The notes under the pieces were generated by a model that ran no database searches, was not told where the DNA came from, and saw only the letters and a program-made list of their open reading frames with translations. Below, in pieces: positions 44,429 through 51,690 of a DNA stretch of 64,000 nt. The stretch is from Leptolyngbya sp. NIES-3755 (GTDB taxonomy: Bacteria > Cyanobacteriota > Cyanobacteriia > Leptolyngbyales > Leptolyngbyaceae). Position 1 is the first letter of the stretch, and each line of letters opens with the position of its first letter. The position numbers were made by a program, and so were the translations under genes. The stretch covers positions 2,799,030 through 2,863,029 of the forward strand of contig AP017308.1 in assembly GCA_001548435.1 (NCBI GenBank). The letters run 5' to 3'.

Positions 44429-44914
44429 CTATTTCTCGCCTGCCATCTGTAACACTTGCTGATAGAAAGCAGGACTGATCCATGTTCCGTGATCAATTAA
44501 ATCATTCAGTAACGGGGTAATCTCGCTCACAATACCTTCTTCTTTGGCAAGCAGTAGAATACCAATTGTGCCGATGGTAGGTAATCCTAGCGTTTGAGCT
44601 AATTTGCGTCCTGCTCGTTCGTCCATCAGCAATCGATCTGCTTTTAATTCTTCTGCTAACGCAATTGCAGCACATTCACCTCGATCGAGTCCTGGAGATT
44701 GTAGCAGTTGCTCGATTCTTTCAACCTGATTCATCGATCGTGTCTCAATCCAGGTAGCAACGGGAATTGCAATTGTGGCGGGATGATCTCCTGTGGTAAG
44801 TTCCGCATAAACGGCTGGAGGAATGAGGATGGTAGTAAAGAGAGAATGGAGCAAATCAAGGCGATCAATTTTGGCAAGTTCGCTGAGGGGAGTTGTATTA
44901 GAAACAATGATCAC
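44429..44914 (-). CDS. DUF3368 PIN-like toxin of a UPF0175/DUF3368 module
   Basis: 161 residues. PIN-like acidic positions are seen in IIVSNTTPLSELAK (the usual Asp is Asn), LDRGECAAIALAEEL and LLMDERAGRKLA. A short helical C-terminus follows. It overlaps the antitoxin gene by 4 bp (ATGA type), typical of translational coupling. Likely ribonuclease toxin by family; target unknown. Confidence 0.85.
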   Translation of the reverse strand: MIIVSNTTPLSELAKIDRLDLLHSLFTTILIPPAVYAELTTGDHPATIAIPVATWIETRSMNQVERIEQLLQSPGLDRGECAAIALAEELKADRLLMDERAGRKLAQTLGLPTIGTIGILLLAKEEGIVSEITPLLNDLIDHGTWISPAFYQQVLQMAGEK

Positions 44915-45177
44915 AGTTGCAGGAGGTTACGGGTTTCAGCGACTTCTTGGGCAAGTTCTTCAGGAGTTTGCTCTGGGAAGAGCGAGATTTTATAGTGCCC
45001 CATCAGTTCAAGGATTTCTAGACGACTGAGGTTCAAGTTTTGGGCAGCATAGCCTGAACTGATACTGCCGTGACGCAGGAGTTCCATGATGTAAGATTCA
45101 CGCGCTTTGGACTCGGCTTGCTGACGGATTGCATCATCCAATTGAATATCTTCGGGGAGGTCGATCGTAATTTGCAT
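44911..45177 (-). CDS. UPF0175 antitoxin
   Basis: 88 residues, begins MQITIDLPEDIQLDD, with a helix-turn-helix-like centre (SSGYAAQNLNLSRLEILELM). It is the antitoxin for the overlapping DUF3368 toxin. The same MQITID start occurs in three other genes or relics of this island (45917, 46694 and 50428). Upstream lies a candidate operator (45209-45239). Confidence 0.87.
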   Translation of the reverse strand: MQITIDLPEDIQLDDAIRQQAESKARESYIMELLRHGSISSGYAAQNLNLSRLEILELMGHYKISLFPEQTPEELAQEVAETRNLLQL

Positions 45178-45208
45178 GGTTTAGGCTCCTGGAAGTTGCT
45201 TTTGGTTA

Positions 45209-45239
45209 CGATCGTAGATGCGTTTGAGAACTACGATCG
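45209..45239. promoter_or_regulatory. Candidate antitoxin operator, copy 1
   Basis: CGATCGTAG (45209-45217) and CTACGATCG (45231-45239) are perfect inverted arms with a 13-base spacer, 32 bp upstream of the UPF0175 start. A near copy lies upstream of the broken antitoxin (45948-45978), within about 60 bp of overall similarity. Position and conservation suggest autoregulation; this is inferred. Confidence 0.5.
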
Positions 45240-45244
45240 AGCTT

Positions 45245-45310
45245 TCACGCACTTAATTTCAGAATTTTGTAGGCGCTAGTCATGACTTCAACAAGTGGAT
45301 CAATCGACAT
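45245..45310 (-). pseudogene. Possible 21-codon remnant of a toxin start
   Basis: An ATG at 45308-45310 overlaps the stop codon of the antitoxin (GATGTCGATTGA), the same arrangement as the intact pair at 46392-46399. The frame (MSIDPLVEVMTSAYKILKL) ends after 21 codons. It may be what is left of a deleted toxin gene. Evidence is positional only. Confidence 0.3.
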
Positions 45311-45542
45311 CTAAGCCTTTCCAAAGTTGAGAAACAGGCTTGGTTCTTCCAGCTAATATATCTTGCCAACCTTGATACAGTCCTTCTCGAATTTCTTCAA
45401 TTGGAGTGTCTTCGGGGTCTTCTTCAGGTTCGGTGATGAGAACAATGACGCGGACTCGACTATTTTGGGCAAGGTTGAGCGGTTCATCAAGGGCGAGTTG
45501 TCCGTTCTCGGTGAGGGTAGCTGTGGTTTCGATCGCTTTCAT
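45300..45542 (-). CDS. Orphan antitoxin with AbrB-like N-terminus
   Basis: 80 residues from ATG 45542 (the frame extends to 45578 without need). The N-terminus MKAIETTATLTENGQLALDEPL resembles swapped-hairpin/AbrB-type antitoxins. The C-terminus AGRTKPVSQLWKGLDV nearly repeats the tail of the antitoxin at 46392 (EGKTKPVSELWDGIDV). No intact toxin follows. It could neutralise toxins in trans through the shared tail; that is inferred. Confidence 0.7.
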   Translation of the reverse strand: MKAIETTATLTENGQLALDEPLNLAQNSRVRVIVLITEPEEDPEDTPIEEIREGLYQGWQDILAGRTKPVSQLWKGLDVD

Positions 45543-45617
45543 GATTGAGTGTTCTTTTGGTGAAAGGCTGAATATCATCTTATGAAGATTATGAAGTAAC
45601 CAAACGTGATTGACGAT

Positions 45618-45917
45618 CGCTCAGTTACACAATGCAGAAGTGTCGCTGACGATGATCATAACCAGCCCCGATCGCGAAGATGCTGGACATCTTGCTGAAA
45701 TTCTTCGACATCGTAATGAACGCAAATTCCGCGATCGCTGATTAGCTTCTGAAAGTCCATGACGTGCATATTTGCGATTTTGCTGGCGTTGCCGATGCTG
45801 ATCGGTCTTGCTGGAAAAGCGCGGGCAGCTTTGCTGTGCTGAAGGCAACGCAAGTTCTGTACGAAGGTCAGTTTCGGTCAGATTTAGGGAGTCGGGAAAG
45901 TCGATCGTAATTTGCAT
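45618..45917 (-). pseudogene. Decayed UPF0175 antitoxin plus truncated PIN-toxin start
   Basis: The gene starts MQITIDFPDSLNLTETDLRTEL from ATG 45917. The family sequence then continues only in other frames: ALFQQD in one, and ISIGNASKIANMHVMDFQKL with DRGICVHYDVEEFQQDV and HLRDRGWL-stop in another. At least two frameshifts are therefore needed. Directly after it an ATG begins MIIVSDTSALCN-stop, the first 12 residues of a DUF3368/PIN toxin. It is a toxin-antitoxin pair inactivated by indels and truncation. Confidence 0.8.
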
Positions 45918-45947
45918 GGTTTACGCTCTGGAAGTTTCTTTCGGTTA

Positions 45948-45978
45948 CGATCGTAGATGTGTTTGAGAACTTCGATCG
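45948..45978. promoter_or_regulatory. Candidate antitoxin operator, copy 2
   Basis: CGATCGTAG (45948-45956) faces CTTCGATCG (45970-45978), the same inverted repeat as copy 1 with one arm mismatch, upstream of the decayed antitoxin. The surrounding 60 bp match the leader of the intact UPF0175 gene, which shows that gene and leader were duplicated together. Confidence 0.5.
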
Positions 45979-46036
45979 AGATTCCAGCAACAGGCACTAA
46001 GATTTTTGTCGATTCTACATTGAAAGATAGGAGAAC

Positions 46037-46399
46037 TCAGCTTTCGGATGACGCTTGGTTAAAAGCCGTGATAATCTCGCAGATTTGATCCACTGGGAAA
46101 TCGTTTTGGTCTGATTTGGAGTAGATGACAACCAGCAAAATACAGGCATCATTTCTAAGTTCGTAGATCACGCGATAGCCGCCGCTTTTTCCCTTTTGAA
46201 TGTCGCTATTTTTGACGCGAACTTTGAAGACGGTATAAGTTGTACCAGAAATTTGGTCGCCAGGACAGTTGCCAGTTTGAAGATCGTCGAGCAGGGATTG
46301 TAGATCTGCTCGAATACTGCGATAGCGTTTGGCGAGTTTACGGAGTTGTCTCTGAAAATCGGGTGCAAGAAAGATTTGAATTGATGGCGATTCAGACAT
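46037..46399 (-). CDS. RelE/ParE-like toxin
   Basis: 120 residues from ATG 46399, which overlaps the antitoxin stop (ATGTCTGA). The pattern FLAPDFQRQLRKLAKRYRSI, then GTTYTVFKVRVKNSDIQKGKSGGYRVIYEL and LLVVIYSKSDQNDF, is that of RelE/ParE-superfamily toxins. Basic residues Lys and Arg are in the usual active-site strands. The longer frame to 46816 is accidental, because it overlaps the antitoxin in another frame. Likely mRNA interferase; gyrase poisoning is the alternative. Confidence 0.82.
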   Translation of the reverse strand: MSESPSIQIFLAPDFQRQLRKLAKRYRSIRADLQSLLDDLQTGNCPGDQISGTTYTVFKVRVKNSDIQKGKSGGYRVIYELRNDACILLVVIYSKSDQNDFPVDQICEIITAFNQASSES

Positions 46400-46694
46400 C
46401 AATGCCATCCCAAAGTTCAGAGACAGGCTTAGTTTTTCCCTCTTTGATTTCCTGCAAGGAGATCCGCAAGTGGGCAAGAATGAGTTCGTCCGGATCATCG
46501 TCTGGATCACTGGGCGGGATGAGGATGCCTCGATCGACGAGAACTTGATAAAAATCATCAACATCCATTTCAATAACTTGAGCAGCTTGCTCAATGAGCA
46601 GGATTTTTTGCTGGAAAAGCGCGATCGCAAGTTCTCGGCGTAAGGCTGCTTCTGATAAAGATAGGTTGTCAGGCAGGTCGATCGTAATTTGCAT
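46392..46694 (-). CDS. Antitoxin with UPF0175-like N-terminus and shared C-terminal tail
   Basis: 100 residues. The N-terminal part (MQITIDLPDNLSLSE, then RRELAIALFQQ and VDDFYQVLVDRGI) follows the UPF0175 pattern. An acidic linker (SDPDDDPDE) leads to the tail EGKTKPVSELWDGIDV, shared with the orphan antitoxin at 45300. It overlaps the toxin start by 8 bp. It begins 31 bp after the stop of the NACHT-HEAT-TIR gene on the same strand. Confidence 0.8.
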   Translation of the reverse strand: MQITIDLPDNLSLSEAALRRELAIALFQQKILLIEQAAQVIEMDVDDFYQVLVDRGILIPPSDPDDDPDELILAHLRISLQEIKEGKTKPVSELWDGIDV

Positions 46695-46725
46695 CGGTTA
46701 AGCAATGAGCAGGAATGGTTTGATT

Positions 46726-49677
46726 TTAACCTGAGGATTTCTTTTGTCTGATTTTTGCTGCGGCTTTGCGAATATCTTTGGCGATCGCGGTGAATGCTTC
46801 GTCTTGATTTTTCCATTTCGTGACGGGTCGAATTCCTCCACCTCGAATCGTAGGCAGTCCTTGAAGTTTGCCGAAGGGTGCTGTTTCCCAGTTGCAGGGG
46901 CGCAGAATGATTGGGATGACACAGGCTGCATCAGCTTTGTAGCGCTCTAAGGCGCGTTCCATTTCAATCTCGCGGCAGTATTCGGAGGCGATAAAATCGG
47001 CACTGATCAGGAGCAAGATGATGTCGGCGGTGTTGAGATTGGTATTGATGGCTTCTGCCCAGTCGGTTCCAGCTGTGATGTCACGATCGTGCCAATCGGT
47101 GATGATGTTTTCGTTTTTGAGTTGGCTCAGATGAGTAGCGAGTTTATCGCGAAGAGCTTCATCTTTGTGCGAGTAGGAGAAGAAGAGGGTAAGAGAAGAT
47201 TGACTGGGCGAATTCATATTTGGGCGATCGTGGTTTTGGGGAGTTTGTCGATCGTCTTTCTGTGCTTTCAGATAGTCTTGATAGATTTCGTAATTATAGT
47301 ATTTGCAGTTGGCTTGAACATTGAAAATCACCGAACGGACTTTCTTGCCTGATTCAGTTGGAATTAGGGTTAGAAGATGGGGAAGATGGTGAGCCAGCAT
47401 ATTTGCGTGTTTCTTTACAATCTCCTCTAATACCCATGCTGCATCTTCACGCACATCAGAGTCAGGATCTTCTACTAGCTTGAGCAGACTACCTGCTGCT
47501 CGCCCAGCATTAATCTTACCTAACGCCCACGCTGCGCTTCTACGCACATCAGAATCAGAATCTTTAACTAACTTGAGCAAGCTATCTACTGCCTGTTCAG
47601 TGCCAATCTCACCTAATCTCCATGCTGTATCTGCACGCACGTCAGGGTCAGGATCTCTCACTAGGTTGAATACATCTTCTACTGCTTGCTCAGTACTAAT
47701 GTCACCTAGCACCAACGCTGCACTTTCAATTTTGTCGGGGGTTTCTACTATAAGTAAATCCCCTACTGCTTGCTCAGCATCAATGTCACCTAATACCCAT
47801 GCTACTACTTCACGTACAGTAGGGTCAGGATCTTGCACTAGCTTGAGCAAACCCTCTATTGCTTGCTCAGTATCAATGTCACCTAACGCCCACGCTGCAC
47901 TTCTACGCACATTAGGGTTAGAATCTCTTGACAGCTTGAGCAGACCCTCTATTGCTCGCTCAGAACCAACGATACTTAATCCCCTTGATGCACTCCTGCG
48001 CGCATCAGGGTCGGGAGAGTCTGACAGCTTGAACAAACCCTCTACTGCTTGTTCAGTGCCAATGTCACCTAACTGCCTTGCTGCTATCTCACGCGTAATA
48101 AAGTCAAAATCTTCTAATAGCTTTAGCCAAACATCTACTGCTTGCTCAGTGCTAGTCCTAGCTAATGCCCATGCTACTCGTCTACGCAAGTCAGGGTCAG
48201 AGTCTTCCACCAGTTTCAGCAAGCTATTGATCGCAATATTTGATCGCGTCACTTCCAAAAACTCAATTTTCAACCATATTGGTATTTCCAACGCTTCTAC
48301 AAACTCAATTGTTCGTGTCTGAAGCTCTGGTTTAACCTCTCCCGCCAATCTTGCCCCTAACCGTTGATCGACCTCCAATGCCAATTTCACCATTGATTCT
48401 GTCAGCACTTCATCTTCTACCAGCGCTAACATTAACGCTACAGGCTCCGTCCACTTCAGGAAATTCAAATACTCCCGCTTCAGTTGCTCTCCCTCTAGCC
48501 GATCGACCCGATTCAGCAGAGCCTCCGCCGCATAATATTCCTGAATCAGTTGATGCCGAAATTCAATTTGAGCTGCGCCTCGATTTTGTAACAGATGATA
48601 TTTGAGCAAGTCATCCAAAATGTCTCGAACTGGAAACGGCTCATTTGGAAAAATTCTGTTTAACTCTCTTTCTGCTTCGTCTCGATCGATGACTACTCGA
48701 AAATCAACGGGTGTTTCTCCTTGCATCATCAGAAATGCCAAAGCTTTCAAAGCCTTTTTCCACAAGCGACGATCGCTTAATGGCTTCACGTCTCCTTTGA
48801 GTGCTGCGACCTCATGCTTACGAACACTACTTTGCTCATACGCTTCTGTAAACACCCTAAAAATCTCGCCTAAATTTTTAGGTAGCTCCGAATTTGGACT
48901 TTGCTGAATTACTTCGCACAGCATCCATAGCAGTAACGGTGTTTGCCCAAACTCACGCAATCGATCGTTTAACTGCCGCAACATTTGATCGGCTTGCTCT
49001 GGCACATAAGCTCGAATGAAATCCCGCATCTGTTGTTCAGTCAGCGGTTGCATTTCTAATTTCTTTTCAATTCCGAGATCGCCACCCAAACTCAAATCTC
49101 GCGTGGTGAAAATCATCGGCAGTTTGGGATGATTGCGACGAAAAGCGGAGAGTTGCGATCGAGCTTCTTCAGACGGCAATTCATTCACCCCATCAAAGAG
49201 AATTAGCGATCGCAATAACACTTCTTCCAACTGCTCAATGGCTAACCCATGCCGATTAAACGAATCGCGGATTAATTGCTCGATCGACCCCTGCCAGTAG
49301 CGCAATTCCACCAGCACCGGAATCCCCATCTGTGGATTTGTCGCCTCTTCCAGCATCAACCGCGCCAATGCTGTAGACTTTCCCGAACCCGGTCGCCCCA
49401 CTAACAAAACCTGCTGATTCGCATACTTCCGAAGCCCGTCCAGTACCGAGAATCGCTCGATTTTCTCTTCTTGCCGTTCTCGCTCCTCCCGTTTCACCGT
49501 CTGCACCATCAGATTGAACTCAAAAAATGGTGAGGCTTCCTTTGACCGCTGTTGCTTTCCTACGGCATCTGTCAAGGTGTAACGCTCTCGCCACTTCTCA
49601 TACGTAGTGCGAATCGATTCAAGATAGGGTTGGAATTGAGAAAACATCGATCGAGCGTTAAAGGATAGCGAGGACAC
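46726..49677 (-). CDS. NACHT-HEAT-TIR protein (STAND NTPase, candidate antiphage receptor)
   Basis: 983 residues from GTG 49677; an ATG at 49647 would drop 10. Residues 1-85 are helical. The NACHT NTPase (about 88-330) has Walker A GRPGSGKST at 94-102 and Walker B LILFDGVNELP at 158-168. A helical region follows. Then come about nine HEAT-like units of 31 residues at about 500-775 (LLKLVxDxDxDVRRSAAWALGxI, xTEQAV). The C-terminal TIR domain starts at about 829 (LTLFFSYSHKDEAL) and includes YCREIEM with the candidate catalytic Glu. Such proteins oligomerise on ligand sensing; TIR would then consume NAD+. It is flanked by toxin-antitoxin pairs 5 bp upstream and 31 bp downstream. A C-terminal TIR on a NACHT protein is not the usual order. 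Confidence 0.9.
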   Translation of the reverse strand: MSSLSFNARSMFSQFQPYLESIRTTYEKWRERYTLTDAVGKQQRSKEASPFFEFNLMVQTVKREERERQEEKIERFSVLDGLRKYANQQVLLVGRPGSGKSTALARLMLEEATNPQMGIPVLVELRYWQGSIEQLIRDSFNRHGLAIEQLEEVLLRSLILFDGVNELPSEEARSQLSAFRRNHPKLPMIFTTRDLSLGGDLGIEKKLEMQPLTEQQMRDFIRAYVPEQADQMLRQLNDRLREFGQTPLLLWMLCEVIQQSPNSELPKNLGEIFRVFTEAYEQSSVRKHEVAALKGDVKPLSDRRLWKKALKALAFLMMQGETPVDFRVVIDRDEAERELNRIFPNEPFPVRDILDDLLKYHLLQNRGAAQIEFRHQLIQEYYAAEALLNRVDRLEGEQLKREYLNFLKWTEPVALMLALVEDEVLTESMVKLALEVDQRLGARLAGEVKPELQTRTIEFVEALEIPIWLKIEFLEVTRSNIAINSLLKLVEDSDPDLRRRVAWALARTSTEQAVDVWLKLLEDFDFITREIAARQLGDIGTEQAVEGLFKLSDSPDPDARRSASRGLSIVGSERAIEGLLKLSRDSNPNVRRSAAWALGDIDTEQAIEGLLKLVQDPDPTVREVVAWVLGDIDAEQAVGDLLIVETPDKIESAALVLGDISTEQAVEDVFNLVRDPDPDVRADTAWRLGEIGTEQAVDSLLKLVKDSDSDVRRSAAWALGKINAGRAAGSLLKLVEDPDSDVREDAAWVLEEIVKKHANMLAHHLPHLLTLIPTESGKKVRSVIFNVQANCKYYNYEIYQDYLKAQKDDRQTPQNHDRPNMNSPSQSSLTLFFSYSHKDEALRDKLATHLSQLKNENIITDWHDRDITAGTDWAEAINTNLNTADIILLLISADFIASEYCREIEMERALERYKADAACVIPIILRPCNWETAPFGKLQGLPTIRGGGIRPVTKWKNQDEAFTAIAKDIRKAAAKIRQKKSSG
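47345..48225 (-). repeat. Intragenic HEAT-encoding tandem repeats, about 93-bp period
   Basis: The HEAT part of the NACHT-TIR gene repeats at DNA level; on the plus strand CTACTGCTTGCTCAGT and CAGGGTCAGGATCTT-like strings recur about every 93 bp. One unit (LLIVETPDKIESAALVLGDI) is three residues shorter. Such arrays can gain or lose units by recombination, a plausible route to new sensor specificity. Confidence 0.7.
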
Positions 49678-49682
49678 AGGCT

Positions 49683-50156
49683 TTAGGAATACTTGTTGAG
49701 TAAGTCTTCAAGCAGTCGAGGTGAGATACGGAAGTTCGTCTGCTGTAAGCGGTTAATCACGGTAGGAAAGTGAATGTATCTTTGGGTTGCCGCTTCATCT
49801 AGAAGTCCAATGATGCCGATGATTTGCAATCCTCGCTGAAGTGCAATTCTTCTACCGTAGCGTTCATCGATCAGGAGAAGTCGGGCATTGAGTTCTTCAG
49901 CGAGAGCAATTGCGTCTTGTTCTCCTGGATCTAGACGACTGAGGGCTGGATCGGGTGGATAGCTGAGGGCTTGAATCGTTAGCCAGGATGGAGGCTGGCT
50001 AATCCATTGCTGCACGGTAAGCGGGGTATTGAAAGCTTGCAGTTCGCGCTGTACAGCCTCAGGAATGATGATCTGTCCATAGAGCCGTGGAAGAAGATCG
50101 ATTTGCTCAATCAGAATAAGATAGCAGATGGGCGAAGTGTCTGAGATGACGCTCAT
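49683..50156 (-). CDS. DUF3368 PIN-like toxin
   Basis: 157 residues starting SVISDTSPICYLI (with the PIN Asp), and containing LDPGEQDAIALAEEL and LLIDERYGRRIA. It overlaps its antitoxin by 4 bp. The stop lies 5 bp before the GTG of the NACHT-HEAT-TIR gene, which suggests co-transcription and perhaps translational coupling. Confidence 0.87.
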   Translation of the reverse strand: MSVISDTSPICYLILIEQIDLLPRLYGQIIIPEAVQRELQAFNTPLTVQQWISQPPSWLTIQALSYPPDPALSRLDPGEQDAIALAEELNARLLLIDERYGRRIALQRGLQIIGIIGLLDEAATQRYIHFPTVINRLQQTNFRISPRLLEDLLNKYS

Positions 50157-50428
50157 TGTTGCGACTGTTCAAGGCGAAATTGGCTGAGGGTGGCGCGATC
50201 GTGTTCCAAATCGGTTTCGTCGTAGTGGAGATAGGCTTGTGCTTGGTAGAGGAAGGTATCCACATCGTAACGAGAGAGATTCAGGATGCGACCCACTTCG
50301 GCATGGGTGAGAAGTTCGTCGCGGTAGGCTTGGGCAACGAGGGATTCAAGAGTGCGGCGGGGAAGGTCGGAGATGTTTTGAGCAAGGTGTTGGGCGATTT
50401 CATCGGGAATGTCGATCGTAATCTGCAT
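50153..50428 (-). CDS. UPF0175 antitoxin
   Basis: 91 residues from ATG 50428 (an adjacent ATG at 50431 is also possible): MQITIDIPDEIAQHLAQ, a central helix-turn-helix-like part (THAEVGRILNLSRYDVDTFL) and an acidic/Gln-rich tail. First gene of the candidate five-gene unit that includes the NACHT-HEAT-TIR gene. Confidence 0.87.
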   Translation of the reverse strand: MQITIDIPDEIAQHLAQNISDLPRRTLESLVAQAYRDELLTHAEVGRILNLSRYDVDTFLYQAQAYLHYDETDLEHDRATLSQFRLEQSQQ

Positions 50429-50642
50429 CATTCATACTCCTGGTTGTCTGTGGGTTTCAACCTAGCTTAAATCGATCGAGCAGAAGGAGAAAGGGCTTGT
50501 TTCTCATCCTACACATCCAGCACTTAAAATACTGAGATTCCGAACATTTCTTTCGCTCAAACTCAATTCGTGAATTTCTATCTTCCTCTAGACGCGGTTC
50601 TCTAAATGGTCTAAAGTCCATAGGAAAATTGGGAGCAGAATC

Positions 50643-51686
50643 ATGACAAAGCTGAAAGTTGGATTGCTATTTGGTGGGCGTTCTGGCGAACATGAAGTGT
50701 CGATCGCATCCGCTCGATCGATTGCTCAAGCCCTCAGCGATCCAGCTAATGCAGAAAAATATGATCTGATGCCGTTCTATATTCAGAAAGACGGAGAATG
50801 GCGATCGCCCGATATTGCTCGATCAGTTTTAGAATCGGGTGCGATCGACTGCGAGGATAGCGCAACCAATCTTTGGCAATTCCCAACTGAAGCGGCTCAG
50901 GTCGATGTTTGGTTTCCGATTCTGCATGGTCCTAATGGCGAAGATGGAACGATTCAAGGCTTGCTCACGTTGATGCAAAAACCATTTGTTGGCTCTGGAG
51001 TGTTGGGATCTTCGGTTGGCATGGATAAGCTGGCGATGAAGATGGCATTTGCTCAAGCGGGACTGCCACAGGTGAAGTATTTGGGTGTGAGTCGAGCAGA
51101 AGTTTACTCGAATCCTTGTGTGTTTCCGAAATTATGCGATCGTATTGAAGCCGAATTGGGTTATCCCTGCTTTGTCAAACCTGCAAACTTAGGATCGTCG
51201 GTTGGGATCTCGAAAGTGCGAACTCGTGCTGAGTTGGAAGCCGCTTTGGATAGTGCTGCGAGTTACGATCGACGAATCATTGTCGAAGCGGGGGTTGTTG
51301 CTAGAGAAGTCGAATGTGCAGTGTTGGGAAATGATCAAGCAAAGGCTTCTGTGGTCGGTGAAATTCGCTTTGATAGTGACTTTTACGATTACGAAACGAA
51401 GTACACCGCAGGCAAATCGAGCCATGTGATTCCCGCACAACTTCCAGCAGCAATTACTAGCTTGATTCAGGAAAGAGCATTGCAGGCGTTTCATGCGGTG
51501 GATGCAGCGGGATTGAGTCGGGTGGATTTCTTTTATGTGGAATCAACGGGTGAAGTGTTGATCAATGAAATCAATACGCTGCCTGGATTTACCGCGACCA
51601 GTATGTATCCGATGATGTGGGAAGCATCGGGCGTGTCTTATCCGAATTTAGTCGATCGATTAATTCAATTTGCACTGGAGCAATAG
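50643..51686 (+). CDS. ddl: D-alanine--D-alanine ligase
   Basis: 347 residues. [20 protein letters not shown] at the N-terminus, [31 protein letters not shown] and [17 protein letters not shown] are the ATP-grasp Ddl motifs. It makes the D-Ala-D-Ala dipeptide for peptidoglycan. It ends 4 bp before the stop of the convergent hybrid kinase. Confidence 0.96.
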   Translation: MTKLKVGLLFGGRSGEHEVSIASARSIAQALSDPANAEKYDLMPFYIQKDGEWRSPDIARSVLESGAIDCEDSATNLWQFPTEAAQVDVWFPILHGPNGEDGTIQGLLTLMQKPFVGSGVLGSSVGMDKLAMKMAFAQAGLPQVKYLGVSRAEVYSNPCVFPKLCDRIEAELGYPCFVKPANLGSSVGISKVRTRAELEAALDSAASYDRRIIVEAGVVAREVECAVLGNDQAKASVVGEIRFDSDFYDYETKYTAGKSSHVIPAQLPAAITSLIQERALQAFHAVDAAGLSRVDFFYVESTGEVLINEINTLPGFTATSMYPMMWEASGVSYPNLVDRLIQFALEQ

Positions 51687-51690
51687 CGAT

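Noticed and set aside
46400-46816. Upstream part of a 259-codon frame that contains the RelE/ParE toxin
   Set aside because: It overlaps the antitoxin in a different frame, is rich in Ser, Lys and Arg with no domain pattern, and the toxin family match begins at the internal ATG 46399.
47480-48322. 280-codon plus-strand ORF
   Set aside because: It is the antisense shadow of the repetitive HEAT region; its Ser/Thr/Ala repeats mirror the 93-bp repeats of the real gene.
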